Assembly (NCBI GenBank): GCA_900545445.1
Contig: UQZH01000012.1
Location: 1-45,656 of the forward strand
Direction: 5' to 3'
DNA: 45,656 nt
From: an uncultured Collinsella sp.
GTDB taxonomy: Bacteria; Actinomycetota; Coriobacteriia; Coriobacteriales; Coriobacteriaceae
Shown: positions 8,058-15,451 of the stretch, in pieces
Layout: every line of letters begins with the position of its first letter
How positions within the stretch are numbered: the first letter of the stretch is position 1
The notes under the pieces: model-generated
Database searches by the model: none
The model's input: only the letters and a program-made list of their open reading frames with translations
Told to the model about the DNA's origin: nothing
Made by a program: the position numbers and the translations under genes

Positions 8058-8786
8058 ATGAAGATCATTAAAGCTAAAGACTACGAGGATATGAGCCGCA
8101 AGGCCGCCAATATCATCTCGGCGCAGGTTATCCTCAAGCCCGACTGTGTGCTGGGCCTTGCCACCGGCTCCACCCCGATCGGTGCCTACAAACAGCTCGC
8201 TGCTTGGTACGAGAAGGGCGACGTCGACTTTGCCGAGGTCAGCACCTACAACCTGGACGAGTATCGCGGCCTTTCGCACGACGATCCCCAGAGCTATCAC
8301 TACTTTATGCGTGAGAACTTCTTCGATCACATCAACATCGACCTGAACAACACGCATGTGCCCGACGGTTCCAACCCCGACGCCGCCGCTGCCTGCTCTG
8401 AGTACGACAAGATCGTCGCCGCCGCCGGTTACCCGGATCTGCAGCTGCTCGGCATTGGCAACAACGGCCACATCGGCTTCAACGAGCCCGATGACCACTT
8501 CTCCAAGGGCACGCACTGCGTCGACCTCACCGAGAGCACCATTCAGGCCAACAGCCGCCTGTTCGACAGCATCGACGATGTTCCCCGCCAGGCCTACACC
8601 ATGGGTACCCAGACCATCATGTATGCCCGCATGATCCTGGTCGTCGCCAACGGCGAGGCCAAGGCTCAGGCCGTGCATGACATGTGCTATGGTCCGGTTA
8701 CGCCCGCGTGCCCGGCTTCGATCCTGCAGCTGCACACCAACTGCGTTGTCGTTGCCGACGAGGCCGCCCTTTCGCTCTGCGAGTAG
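8058..8786 (+). CDS. nagB: Glucosamine-6-phosphate deaminase
   Basis: 242 residues. It deaminates and isomerises glucosamine-6-phosphate to fructose-6-phosphate and ammonia. Motifs: phosphate-binding LGLATGSTPIGAY (residues 32-44), the acidic active-site pair NLDEYRGL (Asp67) and GIGNNGHIGFNEP with catalytic His138. An Asn replaces the E. coli Asp in that last motif, as I recall from Gram-positive NagB. ATG 8058 has AGAAAGG upstream. It is at the short end of the family and lacks the extra C-terminal allosteric segment of the E. coli enzyme. A terminator follows. Confidence 0.97.
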   Translation: MKIIKAKDYEDMSRKAANIISAQVILKPDCVLGLATGSTPIGAYKQLAAWYEKGDVDFAEVSTYNLDEYRGLSHDDPQSYHYFMRENFFDHINIDLNNTHVPDGSNPDAAAACSEYDKIVAAAGYPDLQLLGIGNNGHIGFNEPDDHFSKGTHCVDLTESTIQANSRLFDSIDDVPRQAYTMGTQTIMYARMILVVANGEAKAQAVHDMCYGPVTPACPASILQLHTNCVVVADEAALSLCE

Positions 8787-8819
8787 CGCGAATCCTGCAC
8801 CTCGACATAGCCTTGCCTA

Positions 8820-8846
8820 AGGCCTCCGCTTTGCGGGGGCCTTTTT
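8820..8846 (+). terminator. Terminator of nagB
   Basis: A 10-bp stem (AGGCCTCCGC with GCGGGGGCCT, 8820-8829 and 8833-8842) followed by TTTTT. Confidence 0.88.
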
Positions 8847-9233
8847 GCTATCCCTTTCCGCCCGCTTGACCAAAATCTTGCCGCAAGCTTGGCGAATGCC
8901 GGATGTCAAACAGCTTGATTCATTCCATACCAGATTCTATGCAAAAATGCCACTAAAAGGTCGTAGACGGTAGCGGGTGCTAGGCGAGTTGAATGACATG
9001 GCTGAACCTTGTTCATTTGCGTTACACTGCCGCTTAGATGGGACAAGCTGACAAGCCATTTACCTGCTTAAAGACCGATTAGTCGGGGGATTAATAACAA
9101 TCGGCCCTCGCTGTACAAAAACTTGCCGCTTGCGTACCAAAAGACAACCTAAAACACAAGGTCGCTCTATTCATAGCGCGGCTTGTATGGTCTTGCGGTT
9201 ACAGTGTCCATACGGTCGAGTTGAGGAGCGGGC
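8847..9233. other. Gene-free stretch before the large regulator
   Basis: No coding frame is supported. It holds a loosely repeated motif (AAAATCTTGCCGC at 8874 and AAAAACTTGCCGC near 9117) and AT-rich stretches that could carry the regulator's promoter. No clear hairpin or RNA gene is seen. Confidence 0.4.
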
Positions 9234-12233
9234 ATGGTAAACGATTTGGGCAGTATAGACGACCTCGAGCTGATGCCGCTGGGCGGAGGCTATATGGTGC
9301 GACGCGAACGCTTGATGAATGAGCTTATCGCCAAGGGCCGAAAGGCCGGCATTGTGGTTCTTTATGCGCCCGACGGGTTTGGGAAGACCTCGGTACTGCT
9401 GCAGTACACCCATGAGGTTAAATGCGACCCGACGCGAGGCCCCGTGCGGATTATCGAGGCCGATCGCGCCACTGGGCGCGAGGTGTTTATGCAGCTCGAG
9501 GTGGTTACCGAAGAACTCAAAGACAAACCGCACTCCCTTATCGCGATTGATAATGTGCCAAACCTCGATCAGCACGATACCGAAGACCTCATCGACAGGA
9601 TTCGCGGCCTGCGCGCTATGGGGGTAGGGGTCTTTATCTCCTGCCGTCCTTCAAATCGTCAACTGATTCATGGGCTGGGCGATTCGGTTAAGATCAATGC
9701 GCAGATGCTCAAGGTGCATGCCTATGAGTATTCGGCGTGGGCATCGGCGTTTTCGATCAGCACATCGCTCGACTTTTATCAGCTCACGCAGGGCGTGCCC
9801 GAGCTCGTTTCGGCATTGCAGACGGGTCTGTATGGCCAAGGCGACGTAGCCGGTCTGCTCGAAAACGAGATTGTCAACGTATATGGCGCGGCACTTGTCG
9901 ATCTGGCTTCGCTCGACAATAATGCGCTGTTTTGCGTGGCATGTCTCATGGTTTTGATGGGCGAGGGCAATATCGCAGAACTCGAGGCTTGCGGGGCAAG
10001 GCTGTCGATGGTCGACCAGTCCTACTTTGTACGCGACTACCCGATCTTTGGCTTGGATCCCGCCGAGCGGAGCTTTACGTGTCTGGGCACGGAGGATAAC
10101 GGACGCTTGCGTTTGCGTAAGTTGGTGGCCGAGATTCGCCCCGAACTTGTTCCGAGGGCGGCCCGGATTTTGCTTAAGGCGGGTAGATGCGATACGGCGA
10201 TGGGCCTGGCGGACGCCTTTTTGGACCGTGAGGCGGTCCTTGAACTTGCTGGGCAGTATGGGGTCGATCTGGCTCTGACGGGGCACGGGGCCGATATCTG
10301 CCGAGCGGCGCTGGGCACGATCGATGCCGACGATCCGGCTCCAGAGCCAACGCCTGCCGAGGCGCTCGGCGCATATCTGGCAGCGGTCAGCGTGTCCAAT
10401 ACAAAGCTCGCTCGCTATATGGCATCGGTCATCGAGCGCGGGGGCGAACGGGCGGCCTGCGAAATAGACCCTGTTTCATGGAGGGTGGCCCAGACGCTGA
10501 CGGCTGTTTGCTACGGGGACAACGGACTTGGGCTTCCTACGAACCTGGCCGTGCCAGAAATAGAGACGTCCCATACCGCACTCGATATGTTGTCTGCTCA
10601 TATCGAGGTCAAGCGCTGTCTGACCGAGCGGGGAGATGACGGCGGCGTTCTACAGCAGCTCAAAACGAGCAAGGCCTACGACTGCGAGCTCGACATCGCG
10701 GGGATTGTTATACGGGCCGATAGCATGCTGGTGGAGCTCTTTGACGGGTCGTTTGCGGGAACCGACGAGCGCGACGACGAGATGACGGTGGTGCGGGAGG
10801 CGCTCGACGTACGCGGGCTTAAGGCGATGGCTATCTGGGTGCGCATGGTGTTGGCGGCACGGCGGCTCCTTTCCGGCTTGCCGGTAACCGACGACGCGGC
10901 GTTCAACGAGCTCGATCGTTTTGCCGTGCGCATGCGCGACAACCAGATTCAGCTGTTTGGCCTATTGCTAGAAGGCTGGCAGTCGCTGGCAGAGGGACGG
11001 CCGGTTAATGCAAAGTTCCGTGCGGTCCAAGTGCTCAAACTTGCCGAGGAGTCGATTGCGTACATGCGCGATAACGCATTGCTGCTGGAGCGCGCGGCAT
11101 ATCTGCATAACACCTCGATGGTTTCGGTGCGCGAGGAAGCGGAGTTGCTCGATATAAGCCAGACGCAGGTTGGTGGAGCGGAGGCCTGGATGGTGGCGCT
11201 GCATTTGGCCTGTGCGGGGCGAGACAGCGACCTTGCGGCCTGGATGTCCATGAATCGTGCGGGGATTCTAGAGCCATCGTATCGGCTCTTTGCGCGCCTT
11301 GCCATGCATTGTCTGGGCGAGCCGGCGGGAAGGATACGCAAGAAGCTTCCCGTGCGCGAGCTGTCGCGGTACTCGCTGCGCGACGATTTGGAAGGGAAGA
11401 GCGAGCGCCTGTTCCAGGCCGGCGAGGTTGAAGCCGTTGATACCATCGATCATATCGAGATTCGCATGTTTGGTGCGTTTCGCGCCGAGCGCGACGGGTT
11501 TCCCATCACGGACAAAATGTGGCGCCGCAAGAAGGCGGCGACACTTGCCGAGCGGCTTGCGCTGGGCATGGATGCGCTCGTCGATCGTGAGACGCTGGCC
11601 ATGGAGCTGTGGCCCCATGCCGAGTTCAATAGCGCCCGCAACAACCTGTACTCGACGATATCGCGCTTGCGGTCGGCCTTGGGGCCGACGCCGGATGGCA
11701 AGTCGTGTGTGCTCATCCAAAATGAATGCATCGGACTCAACGGCGACTACGTCAAGACCGATGTACGGCTGTTTGACCAGATAAGCCGCGAGGTTTTGGG
11801 AAATCGCACGGGTGCGCGCGGGCCCCATTTAGTTGAACTGTGCCTTAAGATTGAGCAGCTTTATGCTGGACCGCTGTATGTTCCCAATGGCTGTAATCCC
11901 ACCTACTTTTTGCGTATGCGACGCATTATGCAGTCAAAGTACATCGATTGCATGATTAAGGGAGCAAATGCTGCTCTAGAAGAAAACGATCTGCAGTCGG
12001 CGATTTGGCTGGCGGAGTCGGGGCTTCGGCAGGAAACGGCGCGTGAGGATATGGTGCGCTGCGCCATGCGCGTCTACAGTGCGGCGGGGCGACGGCGCGA
12101 TATCGTCGAGCTGTACAGCGGGCATATGCACCATCTGAGGGAGCAGGTCAATGGCGTGCCCGAGCCCGAGACGCGGCGTCTATACGAGCGTTTGGTGGAG
12201 GGGCGGCTCAATCGCGTGTTGGTCGAGCGATAA
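9234..12233 (+). CDS. STAND-type ATPase fused to a SARP-like transcriptional activator (999 residues)
   Basis: The N-terminus has a P-loop (LYAPDGFGKTS, Lys51) and Walker B-like LIAIDNVPN, resembling the NTPase part of MalT/LuxR-type STAND regulators. A long helical repeat-like middle region (residues about 290-730) follows. The C-terminus begins at IEIRMFGAFRAERDG with a winged-helix DNA-binding domain (FGAF...MWRRKKAATLAERLALG; ELWPHAEFNSARNNLYSTISRLRSALG), then a BTAD-like helical domain (about 850-990) as in SARP activators. It probably binds a ligand or partner through the middle region and activates transcription when ATP-bound. ATG 9234 follows GAGGAGCGGG. It stands alone with no obvious target operon beside it. 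Domain calls are solid; role and signal are unknown. Confidence 0.85.
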   Translation: MVNDLGSIDDLELMPLGGGYMVRRERLMNELIAKGRKAGIVVLYAPDGFGKTSVLLQYTHEVKCDPTRGPVRIIEADRATGREVFMQLEVVTEELKDKPHSLIAIDNVPNLDQHDTEDLIDRIRGLRAMGVGVFISCRPSNRQLIHGLGDSVKINAQMLKVHAYEYSAWASAFSISTSLDFYQLTQGVPELVSALQTGLYGQGDVAGLLENEIVNVYGAALVDLASLDNNALFCVACLMVLMGEGNIAELEACGARLSMVDQSYFVRDYPIFGLDPAERSFTCLGTEDNGRLRLRKLVAEIRPELVPRAARILLKAGRCDTAMGLADAFLDREAVLELAGQYGVDLALTGHGADICRAALGTIDADDPAPEPTPAEALGAYLAAVSVSNTKLARYMASVIERGGERAACEIDPVSWRVAQTLTAVCYGDNGLGLPTNLAVPEIETSHTALDMLSAHIEVKRCLTERGDDGGVLQQLKTSKAYDCELDIAGIVIRADSMLVELFDGSFAGTDERDDEMTVVREALDVRGLKAMAIWVRMVLAARRLLSGLPVTDDAAFNELDRFAVRMRDNQIQLFGLLLEGWQSLAEGRPVNAKFRAVQVLKLAEESIAYMRDNALLLERAAYLHNTSMVSVREEAELLDISQTQVGGAEAWMVALHLACAGRDSDLAAWMSMNRAGILEPSYRLFARLAMHCLGEPAGRIRKKLPVRELSRYSLRDDLEGKSERLFQAGEVEAVDTIDHIEIRMFGAFRAERDGFPITDKMWRRKKAATLAERLALGMDALVDRETLAMELWPHAEFNSARNNLYSTISRLRSALGPTPDGKSCVLIQNECIGLNGDYVKTDVRLFDQISREVLGNRTGARGPHLVELCLKIEQLYAGPLYVPNGCNPTYFLRMRRIMQSKYIDCMIKGANAALEENDLQSAIWLAESGLRQETAREDMVRCAMRVYSAAGRRRDIVELYSGHMHHLREQVNGVPEPETRRLYERLVEGRLNRVLVER

Positions 12234-12236
12234 AAA

Positions 12237-12265
12237 ACGGGCGCCCGAAGTACTTGGGCACCCGT
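12237..12265. terminator. Terminator between convergent genes
   Basis: Stem ACGGGCGCCC with GGGCACCCGT (12237-12265, one G-T pair) between the ends of the regulator and yhbY, with an A run to the left that gives T residues on the minus strand. Confidence 0.6.
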
Positions 12266-12302
12266 ATGCTTGCTATGTGTTGGCTTGCCGGATCATTGGC
12301 TC

Positions 12303-12602
12303 TTAGACGAGCTTGATCTTCTCGATGTCCTTGCGCGAGGACTCGCGATACAGCGAGAACTTGCGGCCGATGACCTGGACGACCTCGGCGTGGCAGCGCT
12401 CAGCGAGCTCTTCGGCGGCCTCGCGGGCGGAAAGACTGGAGCCATCGAGCACGGAGCACTTAACGAGCTCGTGCTTTTCCAGGTAGGCGACCGTCTGCTC
12501 GACGGTGCCCTCGTTGACATCGGACTTGCCGATAATGATGGCGGGGTTGAGGTGATGGGCCATGCTGCGAAGCTGCTTGACCTGGGCTCCTGTCAGTGCC
12601 AT
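12303..12602 (-). CDS. yhbY: YhbY-family RNA-binding protein (CRM domain)
   Basis: 99 residues covering a complete CRM domain: LTGAQVKQLRSMAHHLNPAIIIGK, then the GxxG-bearing region and VVQVIGRKFSLYRES. The family binds the 50S precursor and helps large-subunit assembly. Start at 12602 with GAAAGCGAG upstream on the minus strand. It is probably transcribed alone. Confidence 0.92.
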   Translation of the reverse strand: MALTGAQVKQLRSMAHHLNPAIIIGKSDVNEGTVEQTVAYLEKHELVKCSVLDGSSLSAREAAEELAERCHAEVVQVIGRKFSLYRESSRKDIEKIKLV

Positions 12603-12760
12603 GGGTTCTCGCTTTCTATGTATGGGGCGCCCCGCGACGGGGCCTTAATCTACGTGAGCTGTCCCACGATAGCGCAGGAACGGCGCGGTGTGGAGCGCGT
12701 TTGCCCAGTTCAAAAAGAATGCGGATGCCGAGTGAGTGGGCGGTGCGGGCTGCGAACAGG

Positions 12761-13648
12761 CTATGAGCTGGGCGCAGAGACCGGCTCCCATGAAATAAAC
12801 GCCCAACGAACCTTGCGGACATGATCGAGCATATAGCGCCCCTGCGGCACGCCCTTGGAGCCCGGCTCACCGGCATGGGGGTTCTCAATCATGTGTTGAG
12901 CGATGTAGTCGCGCAGGCAGTCGATTTTATCCTCGTTGCCGTGCTCGAGCATACGGGAAAAATCTGCCACGCCCGCCTCAAGGCTATCGAAGGTGTCGCG
13001 ACGGGGCGATTCAAAGTACGTAACCTGCGGCAGGGCACCCATCTGAATGAGAATGTTAAAGGCATACACAAAGCCATTGCTGCAGGTAACCGAGGCGCCG
13101 ATAGCGTTCATCAAGTGCAGATCATAGCGCGGGCTGGAGTTGGCGACCATCGTGACAGCACAACGCCGACGAGCCGTACGATCAAGCTTGGCAAGTGCAC
13201 CTTTTAGGTTGGTCGTGGTGACAGAACGACTGGCAAAGGCAACATCAACCGCTTTCGCGACCGGTCCAACCAAATACCAGTCATCATCCCAAGCAAGCTC
13301 AAGCGGCGTAATAAGATCTTCGAGCCCGTAATACTCAATGCCGGCATCAAGTGTGCCCAACATGGCAGGAGAGAAGTCGGCAGCAATCACGGAATGCCCA
13401 GCCTGAGCAAGCGGAATAGCAATCGACCCAGCCCCACACCCCATATCCAGCACGGACTCGCCGGGCTCAAGCGCCAACAACTTTATAAAATCCCGGGCAT
13501 AAGGAGCAGTCTCAAGCGGCCGAAAATGCCGAGCCCGCTTATCCCACTCAAAAGAATCATCAGCCCGATGCCGACCAGCTTGCAGGCGCATCCATTCGCC
13601 ATTCCAATCCGCAGAAAGAAGCTCAGAGCGAGCATCCCCATCAACCAC
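12761..13648 (-). CDS. Class I SAM-dependent methyltransferase
   Basis: 295 residues with a Rossmann methyltransferase fold: motif I VLDMGCGAGSIAIPLAQAG (residues about 66-84), VIAADFSPAML as motif II, and AKAVDVAFASRSVTTTNL as the later strand. The N-terminal WNGEWMRLQAGR...FEWDKRARHF matches a group of uncharacterised anaerobe methyltransferases. GTG start at 13648 with AGGAGG eight bases ahead on the minus strand. Substrate unknown; small-molecule or protein targets are both possible. It is isolated between yhbY and a large palindromic element. Confidence 0.87.
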   Translation of the reverse strand: MVDGDARSELLSADWNGEWMRLQAGRHRADDSFEWDKRARHFRPLETAPYARDFIKLLALEPGESVLDMGCGAGSIAIPLAQAGHSVIAADFSPAMLGTLDAGIEYYGLEDLITPLELAWDDDWYLVGPVAKAVDVAFASRSVTTTNLKGALAKLDRTARRRCAVTMVANSSPRYDLHLMNAIGASVTCSNGFVYAFNILIQMGALPQVTYFESPRRDTFDSLEAGVADFSRMLEHGNEDKIDCLRDYIAQHMIENPHAGEPGSKGVPQGRYMLDHVRKVRWAFISWEPVSAPSS

Positions 13649-13816
13649 GGGCTAACCTCCTAGCAACAAAAAAGCGACTCCTCCCAAAAGAAGAGCCGCA
13701 ACCAGCATATATCAGAAAAAGAACCGTTCCAACGCCAAATCGCCGCACCAGCCAAGTGGTGCAGGAGCGAAGCAACTGCAACCGGGATAGAACCCAACTG
13801 AGGTCCCGTTGTGCGG

Positions 13817-13948
13817 GAGCCCCGGGGAGGGCAAATATATAAGGTCGATCGCGAGTTCCGCACGAGCCGGAGAGCACTTAATGTGCTCTCCGTGCGAGTC
13901 AGGACTGTCCGAGCAGGCGACCTTATATATTTGCCCTCCTCGGGACTC
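13817..13948. repeat. Nested palindromic element, 132 bp
   Basis: 31-bp arms (13817-13847 and 13918-13948) share GAGGGCAAATATATAAGGTCG and its complement with two mismatches overall. Inside lies a second perfect 10-bp hairpin CGGAGAGCAC/GTGCTCTCCG (13868-13892) extended by CGCA/TGCG. The rest of the gene-free stretch 13649-13978 shows nothing else. Confidence 0.75.
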
Positions 13949-13978
13949 CTCGCCCGAACCCCTCAGCTAGTTCTTCAG

Positions 13979-15343
13979 CTAGTTCTTCAGCGAGTTCAGC
14001 GGCGCCGGGAAGCGTCCACCACGGTGGGCAAGCACGGTGCCGGCGTTGGGGTTCACCGGCATGATGGGCGCACGGCCGAACAGACCACCGTACTCGACGC
14101 AGTCGCCCACGCTCTTGCCGATGGCGGGGATCACGCGCACGGCCGTGGTCTTGTTGTTGATGACGCCGATGGCCATCTCGTCGGCGATGATGCCGGCGAT
14201 GGTCTCGACCGGAGTGTCGCCGGGGATGGCGATCATGTCCAGGCCAACGGAGCACACGCAGGTCATGGCCTCGAGCTTCTCGAGCGAAAGCGCGCCGGCT
14301 TCGACGGCGGCGATCATGCCGGCGTCCTCGGACACAGGAATGAAGGCGCCCGAGAGACCGCCCACGCTGGAGCTGGCCATGACGCCGCCCTTCTTGACGG
14401 CATCGTTGAGCATGGCGAGCGCGCAGGTCGTGCCCGGGCCACCGCAGGTGCCAACACCGATGATCTCGAGAATGCGGGCAACAGAGTCGCCGATGGCAGG
14501 CGTGGGGGCCAGCGACAGGTCGACGATGCCCTTCTCGACGCCCAGGCGATGGGCGGCCTCGCGGCTCATGAGCTCGCCGGCACGGGTAATCTTAAAGGCG
14601 GTCTGCTTGATCTTCTCGGCGACCTCCATCATCGAGGCGGAGTCGGGGAGCGTCTCCAGGGCTGCGGCCATAACGCCAGGGCCCGAGACACCAACGTTGA
14701 TGACGGCGTCGGCCTCGCCGCCGCCGTGGACGGCACCCGCCATAAACGGGGAGTCCTCGACCATATTGGCAAAGCAGACGAACTTGGAAGCGCCAACGGA
14801 GTCCTGGTCGGCCGTGAGCTTGGCGGCGTCGATGATGGTCTGCGCGGCCATGAGCACGGCGTCCATGTTGATGCCGGCGCGCAGGCTGGCGACGTTGACG
14901 CTGGAGCAGACGCGGCTCGTGGTGGCGAGCGCCTGCGGAATGGACTGGATAACGCGGCGGTCGGCGTCGCCGATGCCCTTCTGGACGAGCGCGGAGAAGC
15001 CGCCCAGGTAGTCGATGCCGAGGGTCTCGGCTGCACGGTCGAGGGCATGCGCGATGGGGGTGAGGTCCTCATCCTTGCAGCAGGCGGCGATCTGCGCCAC
15101 CGGGGTGACGGAAACACGCTTGTTGACGATGGGGATACCGTACTCGCGCTCGAGGTTCTCGGCGGTCTCGACCAAGTGCTCAGCCGTGTGCGTCACGTGG
15201 TCGTAGATCTTCGTGCACATGCGGTCGAGGTTCTCGTCACCGCAACCCATGAGCGAAACACCCATGGTAATGGTTCTGATGTCGAGGTTCTGCTCCTCAA
15301 CCATGCCGCGGGTTTCCGCGATTTCTGCGGGCGTGATCGCCAT
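13979..15343 (-). CDS. PFL family protein, UPF0210/DUF711
   Basis: 454 residues. The start at 15343 is set by AGGAG seven bases upstream and by the conserved opening MAITPAEIAETRGMVEEQNL. The sequence contains RTITMGVSLMGCGD, CFANMVEDSPFMAGAVHGGGEADAVINVGVSGPGV and CVCSVGLDMIAIPGDTP, typical of this family. The PFL in the name is historical: no glycyl-radical motif is present and the real activity is undefined. In many bacteria it is paired with an ACT-domain protein; none is adjacent here. The stop codon region is a short tandem duplication (CTGAAGAACTAG twice on the minus strand), so a second stop follows at once. A hairpin (15389-15426) separates it from metH upstream. Confidence 0.9.
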   Translation of the reverse strand: MAITPAEIAETRGMVEEQNLDIRTITMGVSLMGCGDENLDRMCTKIYDHVTHTAEHLVETAENLEREYGIPIVNKRVSVTPVAQIAACCKDEDLTPIAHALDRAAETLGIDYLGGFSALVQKGIGDADRRVIQSIPQALATTSRVCSSVNVASLRAGINMDAVLMAAQTIIDAAKLTADQDSVGASKFVCFANMVEDSPFMAGAVHGGGEADAVINVGVSGPGVMAAALETLPDSASMMEVAEKIKQTAFKITRAGELMSREAAHRLGVEKGIVDLSLAPTPAIGDSVARILEIIGVGTCGGPGTTCALAMLNDAVKKGGVMASSSVGGLSGAFIPVSEDAGMIAAVEAGALSLEKLEAMTCVCSVGLDMIAIPGDTPVETIAGIIADEMAIGVINNKTTAVRVIPAIGKSVGDCVEYGGLFGRAPIMPVNPNAGTVLAHRGGRFPAPLNSLKN

Positions 15344-15388
15344 CCTTGCGCTCCTATCTGCCAAAACGAGCATAGTCTTATCTATTCT

Positions 15389-15426
15389 AACGTGCCGCAC
15401 GTGCCAAGTGGCGCATGCGGCACGTT
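15389..15426. terminator. Strong hairpin between metH and the DUF711 gene
   Basis: AACGTGCCGCA (15389-15399) pairs perfectly with TGCGGCACGTT (15416-15426), and the inner bases extend the stem. On the minus strand the T run is poor, so it may slow rather than fully stop transcription from the met operon. Confidence 0.6.
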
Positions 15427-15451
15427 TTGGTGCTCGGTTGTTTCCGTTGTG

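Noticed and set aside
13979..15343. Pyruvate formate-lyase activity for the PFL family protein
   Set aside because: No glycyl-radical motif or PFL active-site cysteines; the family name is misleading.
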